From positions 879,501 to 943,500 of the forward strand of contig CP038106.1 of the NCBI GenBank assembly GCA_004519485.1: a stretch of 64,000 nt of DNA, written 5' to 3'. The notes under the pieces are model-generated. The model searched no databases, was not told the origin of the DNA, and saw only the letters and a program-made list of their open reading frames with translations. The first letter of the stretch is position 1. Every line of letters starts with the position of its first letter. The DNA comes from Nannochloropsis oceanica (taxonomy: Eukaryota; Sar; Eustigmatophyceae; Eustigmatales; Monodopsidaceae). Of this stretch, positions 41,606 through 52,721 are shown in pieces. A program made the position numbers and the translations under genes.

Positions 41606-43183
41606 CTACTCGCTCGGTCCCACAGTCGGTCTCGGGCTGGGGACAGATGCCACCGCTGCTGCTGATGCCGCAGAGCTCGCCTTGCTCACAATCGTGTCCG
41701 CTTTCTTCTGGGCATCAACCAAAATGCTTTGCGCTTGGGCCTCAGCATTGGCCAGAATCTTTCCCTCGCTCGCCAAGGCCCCTTCCGCTTGCTTGCGTGC
41801 TTCCACGACAATCTTGCGGGCTTCTGCTTTGGCTTTTTCCAGCACCTTATCCGCCTGACTGTCTGCTGCGCGCAACGCTCCCTTAGACTGCTTTTCGGCA
41901 TCTTTGATCATGGCTTTTGCCATGTCCTCGGCTGCCGAGGGTGCCACTGATTGAGATCCGGCCGTCATGATATCGGCGACATCCCACCTGACGATCTTGA
42001 CCAACGATCTTGTCGCCAGGTGAGACAAAATACCTGTGGGTCCGAACAAGAATGCAAGCGTCAAGGAATGCGCCGTCCATACACCATTCCGAAGACCATC
42101 CAGATAAATCCACCGGCCCACAAACAGATCTTGTGCAATGAAGTGAGCCCATGCCGTGGCTGTGCCCGCCTCGCTTCCCAAACCTTTGCCCAACCCGGTG
42201 ATATCAGAAATAGACGCAAAGCCCTCCAACGCTGCAGGATCCTGGAAAGCCAAATATGCACTCCATGTATACGCCAACGCCGCGACCAGAATGGGAATAT
42301 AGGATGACATAAGCCCCTTGACCAGGCCGTTGTTCGGGGTCAATATGACGCTCACCCAAAAAGGCAAGACGATCAAGTTCTCGGTATTGAAAAGGTTGCG
42401 GGGGGTTCCCACCGATCGAAGTACCTGCAAAGCCGGTGATAAGGTCTCTGCGTCTTTACTTAACTCTCGTGTCGCCTTCTCCGTGAACTTGGAGACGAGG
42501 GAAAATTTGTCCGAAAGCTGGCTCTTAGTCTGGTCAATAAGAGGTTGGTACGGCGTGAGCACCTTATCCAACTGCTCCCCTATGATGGCGCCTGCGTTTG
42601 AAAACCTCGAGCCAACAGCATCGCCGACTTGTGTTTTAAGCACACCCAGCTGCGCCTTCACTTCTCCACTCAGAGGGAAGCTGTCCACGTCTACAGTTGG
42701 CAAAGATGGGAGGGAAGAAAGGGAGGGTAACTCAACAGAGCCTCCTTGTTGAATTTTTCCGACCGTGTCCTGCAGATCTTGTGCGAGTCCCTTGAGGCTG
42801 TCGATGGCTCCGGGCGTCGCGTCTTGGGCCGCCTTGAGCGCACCTTCTAGTTGAGAGGAGAGTTCTGGTAAATTCAATTTGGGCAGCGATTGTATGATGT
42901 TGGCCGGGATCTCGGGGGCTTTGGGGAAACTATCCATAAGCGCCTTAGCGTCCTCAATGTTGATGGAGGGAAGTTGGTCTTGCAACGTGGCGCTATCTGC
43001 TGCGAGCATGATCAAAGGCCACTGCTGCGCCATTTCGTGCAGCAAGGAAGCCTTCAACACAAGAGTCCGAGCCCGAGACGATCCCGGTTGACGTAAAGGT
43101 GGGCGCACGACGAAAGCAAGGACGCTGGAATACAGCAGAATGATGACGACGACGAGGACGCCTCGAGCAGAAGACGAAAGCAT
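41606..43183 (-). CDS. Plastid ABA4-domain protein with coiled-coil tail
   Basis: The frame is open to 43297, with ATGs at 43294 and 43183. I prefer 43183 because it directly precedes a signal peptide (MLSSSARGVLVVVIILLYSS) and LAFVVRPPLR, the Phe-containing plastid cleavage motif; that gives 525 residues. Residues about 60-280 are soluble and helical. About 290-440 is the DUF4281/ABA4 region: LIVLPFWVSVILTPNNGLVK, AWAHFIAQDLFVGRWIYLDG, NGVWTAHSLTLAFLFGPTGI. In Arabidopsis ABA4 this domain is needed for neoxanthin formation. The last 100 residues form a charged helix rich in Ala, Lys, Glu (EKAKAEARKIVVEARKQAEG), like the stalk of ATP synthase subunit b. The three-part arrangement is unusual; a role in allenic xanthophyll synthesis is inference. 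Confidence 0.85.
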   Translation of the reverse strand: MLSSSARGVLVVVIILLYSSVLAFVVRPPLRQPGSSRARTLVLKASLLHEMAQQWPLIMLAADSATLQDQLPSINIEDAKALMDSFPKAPEIPANIIQSLPKLNLPELSSQLEGALKAAQDATPGAIDSLKGLAQDLQDTVGKIQQGGSVELPSLSSLPSLPTVDVDSFPLSGEVKAQLGVLKTQVGDAVGSRFSNAGAIIGEQLDKVLTPYQPLIDQTKSQLSDKFSLVSKFTEKATRELSKDAETLSPALQVLRSVGTPRNLFNTENLIVLPFWVSVILTPNNGLVKGLMSSYIPILVAALAYTWSAYLAFQDPAALEGFASISDITGLGKGLGSEAGTATAWAHFIAQDLFVGRWIYLDGLRNGVWTAHSLTLAFLFGPTGILSHLATRSLVKIVRWDVADIMTAGSQSVAPSAAEDMAKAMIKDAEKQSKGALRAADSQADKVLEKAKAEARKIVVEARKQAEGALASEGKILANAEAQAQSILVDAQKKADTIVSKASSAASAAAVASVPSPRPTVGPSE

Positions 43184-43698
43184 CCTGCTAGAGGCTGCCA
43201 AGGAGTGGACAACGGTTACCTGCTTCGCGTGCCTTTGAGTGGTGAACAGGGAGAAGGGCTTGAGTATTGTTGAGCTGCTGGAGATCTTCGACATCACGAA
43301 GATGAGTCTAGGTGGTGCCTTATCTATACTTGGGTACAGTTAACGGTAAGTGTGGGGGCAAGATTGTTGTTTAATTGATTGATTGGTTGATTTAATGATT
43401 GTTGGGCTCTCCTTCAACCTCCTCTCCGGCAACAAGTGCAAGTCACATGTTGAACGGTGAGATCTCACACCTTGTGGCACAAGGCTTGTGCCCTCCTCAA
43501 CCCTTCATAGAGACCACAAATCCACGGCTTTGAGACTCAGGCTTTACGCCTCGGGTATGCATCACTACACTTTGTTTTATTTCCAAGTCATCTGGCGCTT
43601 TACATTGGTCCTCACTTTCGACTTCATCTCTAAGGATAACACATATTCTACCGTACCCTACTCCTTTCCCCATCCTACCCTTGTAGCATCAAACCACC
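43184..43698. promoter_or_regulatory. Shared divergent promoter region
   Basis: The ABA4-domain gene (minus) and ELP3 (plus) start head to head about 515 bp apart (about 400 bp if the upstream ATG of the former is used). Function as a promoter is inferred from layout. Confidence 0.35.
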
Positions 43699-45447
43699 AT
43701 GGCGCCTCATAACCAGGAGGTCGACCAGATGCAGAGCCGATCCTCGCCGGCCTATCTGGGATGCGTGGCGGAGCTGGTCAAGGAACTAATGCACGCCTAC
43801 GATGCCCGCCTCCCCACAAACCTAACGCGCTTGACGGCCGACCTGGCCCGGAAGCGGAAGCTCAAAGCAGTGCCTCGTTTGATGGACATTATTGCGGCCG
43901 TGCCTGAGGACTACCGAGACAAGCTTTTGCCATTCATCAAGTCCAAGCCCGTGCGGACAGCCTCAGGCATTGCCGTGGTGGCCGTCATGTGCAAGCCCCA
44001 TCGCTGCCCACACATCGCAATGACTGGCAATGTCTGCGTCTACTGCCCCGGCGGGCCTGACTCGGACTTTGAATATTCCACGCAGGCCTACACGGGATAT
44101 GAACCCACAAGCATGCGGGCGATTCGGGCGAGGTACCATCCCTACGCGCAGACGCGCGGGCGTGTAGACCAGTTGAAGCGCTTGGGGCACAGCGTGGACA
44201 AGGTAGAGTTTATCGTCATGGGTGGGACGTTCATGTCCTTGGCGGAGGATTATAAGGACTGGTTTATTCGGAATTTGCATGATGCTTTATCGGGACATTC
44301 GTCTGGGAGTGTGGCGGAGGCTGTGGCTTACATGGAGCAAAGTCAATGCAAGTGTATCGGGATCACCATAGAGACCCGCCCGGACTACTGCCTCAAGCCT
44401 CACCTGAACGAAATGCTCACCTATGGCTGCACTCGCATCGAGATTGGGGTCCAAAGTATCTATGAAGACGTGGCGCGGGATACGAATCGAGGGCATACTG
44501 TGCATGCTGTCTGCAACTCATTCCAGCTTGCAAAGGACTGCGGATTCAAAGTAGTCACGCACATGATGCCTGACCTCCCAAACATGGGCATGGAACGTGA
44601 CTTGGCCGGTTTCCAGGAATTCTTTGAAAATCCCCTTTTTCGGGCTGATGGCCTCAAGATCTACCCTACCCTCGTCATTCGTGGTACAGGCCTGTACGAG
44701 CTGTGGAAAACAGGCTGCTACAAAAACTACAACCCTGACGAGCTGGTTGACCTGGTGGCAAAGCTCCTTGCCCTCGTTCCACCCTGGACCCGCGTTTATC
44801 GGATTCAACGCGATATTCCGATGCCACTTGTCTCAGCAGGAGTCGAAAATGGGAATTTGCGGGAACTCGCGCTTAGACGGATGGCGGAGTTGGACTTGCC
44901 TTGTAAGGACGTGCGAACGCGAGAAGTGGGTATTCGGGCAATTCATCAGAGCACGCGCCCGCAGGAAGTCGAGTTAGTGCGCAGGGATTATTGTGCGAAT
45001 GGTGGGTGGGAGACATTTTTGAGTTATGAGGATCCCCATCAGGATATTTTGATTGGGTTGTTGCGGTTGCGGAGACCTAGTGGGGTGTCGTTTCGACCGG
45101 AGATAAAGTCGGGGCAAGCTTCGGTTGTAAGGGAGCTACACGTGTATGGTTCCGCGGTGCCGGTGCATGATCGGGATCCGAACAAATTCCAGCACCAGGG
45201 GTACGGGACGCTGTTGATGGAGGAGGCCGAGAGAATTGCCTGGTTTGAGCATGGGTCGGAAAAGTTGGTGGTTATTGCTGGGGTGGGGACGAGGCACTAT
45301 TACCGCAAGTTGGGTTATGAATTGGATGGACCTTACATGAGTAAATGGTTGGGAGGGAATGAAATGGGAGAGATGGAAGGAGTACAACGTTATGTAAGGG
45401 GGAAGGAGGAAGGCTGGAGGGATGAATTGCAGGGTTTAATGCTATGA
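43699..45447 (+). CDS. ELP3: Elongator subunit 3, tRNA-modifying
   Basis: Catalytic subunit of Elongator, which adds carboxymethyl groups to wobble uridine of tRNAs. Intronless, 582 residues. The radical-SAM cluster motif is [15 protein letters not shown], with Cys at about 103, 113 and 116, followed by [20 protein letters not shown] and [11 protein letters not shown]. Substrate and barrel segments are [24 protein letters not shown] and [13 protein letters not shown]. The C-terminal GNAT domain (about 400-560) has [29 protein letters not shown] and [14 protein letters not shown]. No targeting signal is seen, so cytosolic with nuclear entry possible. Length and motifs are normal for eukaryotic ELP3. 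Confidence 0.97.
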   Translation: MAPHNQEVDQMQSRSSPAYLGCVAELVKELMHAYDARLPTNLTRLTADLARKRKLKAVPRLMDIIAAVPEDYRDKLLPFIKSKPVRTASGIAVVAVMCKPHRCPHIAMTGNVCVYCPGGPDSDFEYSTQAYTGYEPTSMRAIRARYHPYAQTRGRVDQLKRLGHSVDKVEFIVMGGTFMSLAEDYKDWFIRNLHDALSGHSSGSVAEAVAYMEQSQCKCIGITIETRPDYCLKPHLNEMLTYGCTRIEIGVQSIYEDVARDTNRGHTVHAVCNSFQLAKDCGFKVVTHMMPDLPNMGMERDLAGFQEFFENPLFRADGLKIYPTLVIRGTGLYELWKTGCYKNYNPDELVDLVAKLLALVPPWTRVYRIQRDIPMPLVSAGVENGNLRELALRRMAELDLPCKDVRTREVGIRAIHQSTRPQEVELVRRDYCANGGWETFLSYEDPHQDILIGLLRLRRPSGVSFRPEIKSGQASVVRELHVYGSAVPVHDRDPNKFQHQGYGTLLMEEAERIAWFEHGSEKLVVIAGVGTRHYYRKLGYELDGPYMSKWLGGNEMGEMEGVQRYVRGKEEGWRDELQGLML

Positions 45448-45688
45448 GACGCTCAAGCTGTTGAATTGCGAAATAGAGAAATAAAGTGTTCAAAACAATG
45501 TACAGAAAAATGAGAGTCTCTTTTCCAGTTGAATCGCGGCTCCATTTTTTCTTTCTCACATAACGGCCTTGCCTTTCAAATGTCCAGCCAATCTATACCA
45601 GCTTAATTTATTTACTTTTCCATGGGCACACTTCCCGTAAAAGATGCACCACCCAACCCAACCTTCTCAGCCGAAAATATACATTTAC

Positions 45689-47801
45689 TCAAAGCTTCCC
45701 GCATAACGAGCTCTTAAGCGACGGCCACAGGTGTTGATTTGACCTCGCCAACGCCAGAAACTCGTCAGCGCTCAACGTCCCATCCTTGTCTGTGTCCGCC
45801 GCAGCAAACGTCGAGTCTAAAAGCTCCGTTGTCACGTCAGGCCACAGCCGCCGTAGTACCTTTGCAGTGTCTTCCTTCGAGAGCCGCCCCTCCCCGCTCG
45901 AATCTTGAATTTTAAAAATCAAGCGCATGGCTCCATCAAAACCGTCGGTGCCTTGCTCGTTCAACTGAAAAGGTAAGGGAAAAGGGTAAGGAAAAAGGGA
46001 AGGAAGGGAGGGAGGGATTGTTAGATGGATGAAGCTGGAAGTAAGTTTTAAATTGGAGAGAGGGAGAAATTTTGCGAAGAGAGGGTGAAAAGAAGGGAAG
46101 AGAAGTTATCGAGAAGGACATCGAGAAAGGAGTGAGAGATGGGAGGAATACATACCAGTGCTAAACCTGTGGTGTACTCCACCAAATTGATCACTCCCCG
46201 ATCTTGCACGTCTAATACACAAAATAGACTCCTCAGTGCGTCTGAATCCTTGGAGCCGAAAGCTTTGATGAATTGAGGGTATGACAACAGCCCCTTCCTG
46301 TATGTGTCAAGCTGAGAGAAATCATGCAAGTATTCTTTTGCTTTGGCCAGGTCGATTTCTAGGATCTTTCGCATATTCTTCAGCTCAGAGATGCAATCAC
46401 GAAGACCCCCCTGGTACCCTAGCTTCTTCGCCTCCATTAACAGCAAAACGTCATCGAATGAGTGATCACTAGCAGGCACGCCCAACTCTGCGGCTATCAG
46501 CCGCCTGACATTTGTGCTAAACAGCAGGGGGTCAGCAATTTCAGCGGCGTCGGGATTATAAACAGGCAGGAAAGTAACATTCATACAGTTCCATGGCTGA
46601 CACAGCAATTTAAACAGAATCTCGCCGGGATGCGGCCCACCACTGACCCATGATGGATCGCAGATCTTGTTGGAGGGGTAGGATACAGCGACTGGTTGCA
46701 CGCTTACCCCACCGGCGAAAGAGCCGACTTTGAAGCTGATGACGGCACTACCGTTCGTGGTGGTCCCTTCTGGGAAGACGAGGAGTTGACGGTGCCACAG
46801 CCCCCTTTCTACTTTGGAGCGTCTCAAGATCTCGTCGGCGACAGTGGTCCGGGAGTCTTTATCGGTGCGCGAGACAAAAATACATTGGACTGTGGGGCGG
46901 AGGGGGAAGAGGGAAACGGGATGGGGGAGAGAAAATGCCAAGTTAAAAGCAAATATGAGGTGAATTCGCTCGGGGTCGGCTCTGCTCTCTGCTTCTCGTG
47001 CCACAATCAATCCATCCCTAAATGTTACTACTTGCCTTGCTGCATCAGTCCTCCAAAAAAAGGGATAGCAGCGTTTTCCCGGCGGGAAACAGCCATGGAC
47101 AAGAGGCGGCCGGGTAGATAGATGGCTTCACAGAAGGAGCAATGGTTGGAGACAACGATAGGAGCGTGTTGTGGGCTTGCTTGCTTTCCTTTGATGGAGA
47201 TCCAATGGTAGCCCAATGCAAACATAATCCCGCGCGCAAAGAACTTCATGGGATGCTGCAGGTTAATGCGCCATCTAGGCATGGGGCGCTCTAGTTCTGC
47301 GCCAATGGTAGAGAGCTTCCCGAACCCATAGGCTCCAAGAAGTGACACGATGAGCAGGAGCAGACGGGGAGGGATGAGCACTGGACCGAAGACCGCACAT
47401 TTAAGGCGCTCCAGCCTATAGATCTCCCAAGTATTGTTCATGAAGGGATTTTCGACGACTCCAGTCGTGGCGAGAAAGGAAAGCTTCCGCATCACAGGAG
47501 CTTTGCGCTCTGGGGATGTCGAGGGGGAGGACGACGATGCCAAGGAAGACTGCAGCATCCCTGCAACGACATTGGGCTTGGAGGACGATAGATTTCCAGA
47601 CAGAAGGGACACAAGATCAGACTCGGGCAAGTGCGCGGCATTCTTTTCGGTCTCAATTTTCTCCAGGTCTTTCAGCTTCAGCCATCTCAAGCGCGGGTTT
47701 GGACTGGAAAAGCGGCCGAGCACTACGTAGATAGTGACTGCGGCGCACGTATAATAGGCCAGCAGGGGGGGCATTGAGCTAAATATGATGGTCGTTGCCA
47801 T
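45689..47801 (-). CDS. LPCAT-like acyltransferase with EF-hands
   Basis: Lysophospholipid acyltransferase (PlsC family) for phospholipid remodelling. Exons 47801-47036, 46889-46156 and 45964-45689 join in frame to about 591 residues. Introns 1 and 2 have GC-AG and GT-AG ends respectively; donor 1 is CAAG/GCAAGT. Membrane segments lie at the N-terminus (PPLLAYYTCAAVTIYVVLG) and around residue 160 (RLLLLIVSLLGAYGFG). Motif I reads VVSNHCSFCEAIYLPG, an H-x4-E instead of H-x4-D, as in some plant and LPCAT-like enzymes. Motif III is VFPEGTTTNGSAVISFK. The C-terminal third has EF-hand-like loops, including ADTDKDGTLSADEFLAL with a complete calcium loop. A 230-residue insert between TM1 and motif I is Ser-rich. 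It probably sits in the endoplasmic reticulum. Confidence 0.88.
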
Positions 47802-47947
47802 GGTTGTGGTGGTGGGAATCCTTCCGTGGAAATTGAGGAGCGAGGCGAAGTTTCCTGTGTGTGTGTAAAAGGGCAGGCATGAGCGCCGGGACGGGGCATC
47901 TCGGTATCTCACGCATAAATTACAAAACAAAAATCAAATGCACTGTA

Positions 47948-48120
47948 GTTCTTTTCTGTCGTAGCTCGTAGCTATCCTACAATCCTAGAACAATCGCATG
48001 CAATCTGAAGTCCTCCAGCAATACGAGGAGGAGCCTTCCAATAATAAATTTTGCATGTTTTCCCCCTTATTCTTGTCCGAGTTGGTAAGCGACCTTGACA
48101 GCTTTTTTACCTCAGTCCCT
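47948..48120 (+). mobile_element. Diverged copy of the mobile-element core (copy C)
   Basis: Collinear with the core of copies A and B over about 170 bp, from GTTCTTTT through GAACNATCGCATGCAA, GAGCCTTCCAA and TTATTC(C/T)TGTCCGAG, with many substitutions and small indels, so clearly older than A and B. No palindromic arrays flank it. It lies in the divergent gap between the acyltransferase and UTP3. No reading frame is kept in common between the three copies, so I treat the core as non-coding. Confidence 0.6.
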
Positions 48121-48472
48121 ATGGGTCGGGCCGAAGCTTTTGTCCTTTCATCTTCCTTCACAATCTTCTACTGTCACCGTGTACCAAATGCTGCAGCACG
48201 GATACAGAGCTTCCTAGGCATGGCCATTACTGTCCATCTATTCGCAATAGGAGTCGTTCAAAATGTCACATCGAGTTTATCCCCCGGGAGCAAAAAGACG
48301 TCACTCGCGCGATTTTGGCCACCAAGGATGATATCGTATCGCACCCACCACCCACCCACCCACGTAGTGAGTGTCATTTGCTTTGCTTTTCGCTAACATT
48401 TTGCCACCTCTCTCCCAAAAATCCAGAAACACGCGTCGTCAAGCTCCCAGACGCGTGGTCAGCCATCTATTC
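48121..48472. other. Upstream region of UTP3
   Basis: Open frames exist in the first half but without family motifs. This is the promoter side of UTP3, next to the diverged mobile core. Confidence 0.3.
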
Positions 48473-51400
48473 ATGGTACGGCAGCAGCACAAAGGAGGCT
48501 CCAAAGGTACGTGGGTGGGGATGGCCCGACGGTCGGGAGTGAAAACAGACACATAGGCGGAACAATTATAGGGGTAAAGCATATGAATTTTGTGTTTGTA
48601 GGCAGAGCTTGAGTGCTTGGATGCTGTTGTATTGCTGTTTGAGCACGAGAGGCTATGGCGGGTAGGTTAAGAAGTCGTGGCTGGGATTAAGCAATCCTGC
48701 ACTCGTTCCCACATTGTACCCATGGTTTACATGACTGACTAAAAACAATGCACGCATTGGTCCTTGTGGGCCCTCTTCCTTAATCTCTCTCTCTCTCTCT
48801 TGCGCTTTCGCATCAGCGGGGGTGATGAGATGCGAGGCGTTTCGTGCTGTCCTACTTCAGTAATGTATCTCTCACTCCTTTCTATTTGAAAACGTTCAAG
48901 ATTATCCATATTTCACATCTATCTTTCTCTCCCTCCCATATCGACCTAGCATACTTCCTATAGCTCTTCTCTACCAATTGTGAACCTCCTGTCCCTTCCC
49001 TTCCCGATTTCATCCACCCCAATCACTCACAGCCCCTGCTAAAAAGCGCCAAGGTGCACCTGAAATGGACGAAGACATGTACGACGAGGTGGAGCAGCAC
49101 CTCAGGGCAAAGCAGCACGAGGACTTCATTGCTCTGAGTGGCGACAAAAATGATGATGGAGAGAGCGAGGAGGACGAGGAGGGTGTATTTGATCTGGATG
49201 TGGACACGGAGTCGAGCAGCGGAGACGATGATGATCAAGAAGACAACGACGAGGGCGAGGGTGAGGACGAGGGCGAGGACGAAGAAAGTGACAACGAACC
49301 ATCGAAGTGGCGAACGCAACAATCGTCGTTAGTGGAGCGTGCCGGTCTGCTTTCGGACGAGGAGGATGAAGACGAGGACGAGGCAGCTGGTGCCCGGAAG
49401 CTCCGGCAGTGGGGGAAGCACAAGCAGCAGTATTACAACGCCGACGCGACGGATTTGGAGATAGGACAAGATTTTGGGGATGCTGAGGAGGAGGAAGCGG
49501 CGGCTCGGGAGGTAGAACAGGCGCGATATGATGAGATGGACGATGAGGACTACGTGGATGGGTTGGAGGGATCCGATGGCAATGAGGACGAGGAGACAGA
49601 TAAGACTCTCTCGGCTCGCTTGAAAAAGAAGGAGGGAGCAAAGGAAGGGAGAAAGGTTAAGACAAAGCTGGCTCCTCTTTTAGGGGATTTTGCCCTGTTG
49701 CAGGGAGGGACCAATGATAGGGGGGATGTGGAAACGGCGCTGGTGCGAAAGGACCTGTCGAAATTAAGCAAGGCGGGCAAGCTCCAGGTGCTGATTACGG
49801 ACTCGCCTGAGTTGCTGGCGATGTTAGAGGAGTTCAAAGAGAAATTGGGTGAGCTGCGTTATCGAGTGGAGCCCTTGGTGCCTTTGGCGCGACAGGTAAG
49901 AATGGGAGGGAGGGAATGGTACTCTTTGCCTAGCAGGTAAGGAGGAGGAATAGGTTTGAGGTCGAGATGATTGAGAAGACATTGCAACTTTCGAAACCGC
50001 AGGCGGGGATAAAAGCCTACATGGCAACCATTCCCACGGCGGCTAATTATGTTGCTAGATTAACTGTCACCTATGTACTATCCTACATTCCACCTGAGGA
50101 CTCTTTCCCTTCTCTTTTTCTTGGCCCCCTGTCGCGTTTCGTCTTTTGTCTTTTCCTTCTCTCTTTAAAAAAAGGAGGTTGGGAGGGCAAGGCAAGACAA
50201 GGGAGGGAAGCTGGGGGAGAGAAGTAGGGGGCCACTTTCTCTATCGGGCGAGAATGCTTGTGTCCATAGGAAATTTTTGCACTTTCCTTTCTATAACTTG
50301 TAGCATGTTGATATATGCCGTCGTTCGATTTGTCTTTTTCTCTCATGTTTTCAGGTCCGTTTTTCCCTACTTGTCTGCTTGTGTTTTGCCTGCTTTCCCT
50401 GCCTTTTCGGTTTTTATACGCAATCGCTTCAAAATTTCTAACTCCCCACGTCACTTCTCTCCCCCACCCCCCACCCGTCCTTTCCATCAGGGTTGTATCG
50501 GCTCCGCGCGTCTCACGGAAGAAGGTGTCGCTTATCTCGAAGTTAAGCAACAACTTCTACTCAACTACTGTTTGAACCTGACCTACTACCTGCTGCTCAA
50601 AGCAGAAGGCCGAGCCGTCAAAAATCACCCTGTCATCGGGCAGCTGCTAGAGCTCCGTGCGGCATTAGAAAAAATGAGGCCTCTCGATGCCAAGCTCAAA
50701 TATCAACTCGATCGTCTCTTGCAGATTGCTGCTGCCATGTCTGCCGAGGCCGAGATCGGGCCGACAAATGGCCACAAGGACCCTCTGTCCTTTCGCCCTA
50801 ATCCGGACGCCTTGGTGGGTAAGACTGGTGGTGGTGATTTGGAGGAGGATGAGAAAGGGGAGAGATCAGAGGCGAATGTGATTGACGATAGGGGTGTGTA
50901 TCGTCCTCCACGGATGGCGGCGGTGCCGTATGGAGAAGGTGAAGGTGCGGAGGGCGGGCGGAAAAAGACGAGGAAGGAGGAGGCGGCGGCGCGGACGAAG
51001 CTGGAGAGGCTGCGGCGTTCGGAGTTACTGCAGACACTGACGGAGCAGTTTAGCGACACACCTGAGTTGGTAGCCGAGCGCGGAAATATGCGGACAGCGG
51101 CGCAGCAGAAGGTAGAAGAAGTGGAGGAGGAACGTCGGCGATTTGAAGAGGATCGCTTCATTCGTTTGGTGACGTCGAAGAAGGATAAGAAGGCACGCAA
51201 GACCGCTGATCAGCAGGCGCGTTTGGAGACTATTACAGACATAGGGGATTTCCATGAGCTTCAGGCCTCACTGACTGCCCTGCAGAAGATCAACCGACCG
51301 GTGACAGCTGTGGAGAGTGGAGCGGAGGCGGCGCCACGGGAGAAAAAGGGATTGAGCGCCCTGCAAAAGGCAGTTAACTCCCTTGCACAGAAGGAGCAGA

Positions 51401-51984
51401 CTAAAAAGCGTCGGCGCGAGGCAGAATTGGATGGAGATGTAGACATCCCTTATCGAAAGCGGGACGAGACGATTCGCGTGCGTCGCCTCGCACCATCGGC
51501 GGACGACGAGGAGGGCTTTGGAGGAGAAACTGGGATCGGCGGCACGAAGAAGAAGAAGGGGGTCAAGACCGAGCAGACTACGCATCTGAAGGCGGACGAA
51601 TATTTGCAGGCGATGAGTTTGATGGAGGAAGACCCGTTGTATGAGGAGGTGGTTGCAAGTAAGGCCAAACGCAAGGCGGAGAAAGCGGCTTTGTACGCGG
51701 TAGAGCCCCGGTATGGCGCAATGGAGGACGAGCTGGCAGCCGGGGCGTTGGGGGAGGGGGACAAACGTGGAATCAATCACGATATTTTGAAGAATCGGGG
51801 ATTGACGGCGTATAAAAGCAAGTTAAATCGGAACCCGCGAGTAAAGAAGCGCGAGGCGTACCGAAAAGCGGTTATCAAGCGCAAGGGTCAGGTCAGGGAT
51901 GTGCGGGCCTCGGAGGCGGGGAGTTATGGCGGTGAAACCACGGGCATTAATGCTAAGGTGGTCCGTGTGCGTGGTAAGAAATAG
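48473..51984 (+). CDS. UTP3: UTP3/SAS10, small-subunit processome protein
   Basis: Nucleolar protein of U3 snoRNP complexes that process 18S rRNA precursors. Exons 48473-48506, 49033-49895 and 50491-51984 join in frame to about 796 residues; the first, tiny exon (MVRQQHKGGSK) is basic, as usual. The acidic half (runs of Asp/Glu at about 40-180) is followed by LITDSPELLAMLEEFKEKLG and EEGVAYLEVKQQLLLNYCLN, the Sas10/Utp3/C1D domain. The C-terminal Sas10 domain has RGINHDILKNRGLTAYKSK and NPRVKKREAYRKAVIKRKGQ. An additional small exon within the second, 595-bp intron is possible but not needed. The start codon choice rests on a frame-consistent join and the basic N-terminus. Confidence 0.9.
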
Positions 51985-52721
51985 AGAGGAGGTATACATG
52001 TTTTCTTAATATGGTAGGGGATGGACACTTTTTGTTTTTAATATCTGATGGTAAGAGAGTGCGTGATAAAAAAAAATGGATACGACCAAAGAATGTAACG
52101 TCGAGGCAGAAATGAAAAAGCAGCAGCATTAACAACTTTGGAGCACTAAGGAGTCCCCCTTCTTTATTTTTCTTCATCTTCGTTTTCTTGTTTTTCTTCT
52201 TCTGCTTCCAGTTTTATCTCTGAAGGATCACAAACGGACTAATGAGAGCAGACGCGAAGGCAATCCTCTCTACCACTCCTCTCATCTTTAAGGAGAGAAA
52301 GAGAGATCGTCATCCTGGCTTAGCTCGCTCAGAGCACGAGAGCACACTCTTTCTTTCTTCGTCACCAAGCGCGAACTAATCAGTCACGACACGCAACGGG
52401 TCGATGTTTTTCCAGGTTGCCTCGCAGCACGAGCCCCTTGATTTTTTCTTCTGGTTTCATTCCCATCATTCTAACCCATCATTTTCCGATACTATCATTC
52501 CAGAATCGCCTCGCCTCGCTGATATGTTGTTCTTGCATGATGCCTATAGCTTTCCTCGAAAAAGAGAGGACGGGGGCTGCGCAGGAACAGGAGCAAAGGG
52601 AAAAATAGACGGTGCCTTGCTGTATGTACATACCCTAGCAACTCAGCTCGTCTTCAGCGGCTGAAGGCCCCTCCCTCTCTTTTCCTCACTCACCGACAAT
52701 ATCACTTACTCACACAACCGT
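51985..52721. other. Convergent 3' intergenic region
   Basis: About 740 bp between the ends of UTP3 (plus) and IMPDH (minus). Short frames near 52400-52660 have no family features and are probably untranslated sequence. Confidence 0.4.

Noticed and set aside
47998-48396. Plus-strand frame starting MQSEVLQQYEEEPSNNK in the third core copy
   Set aside because: The frame is not kept in the two closely related copies, so it is unlikely to be a conserved protein.
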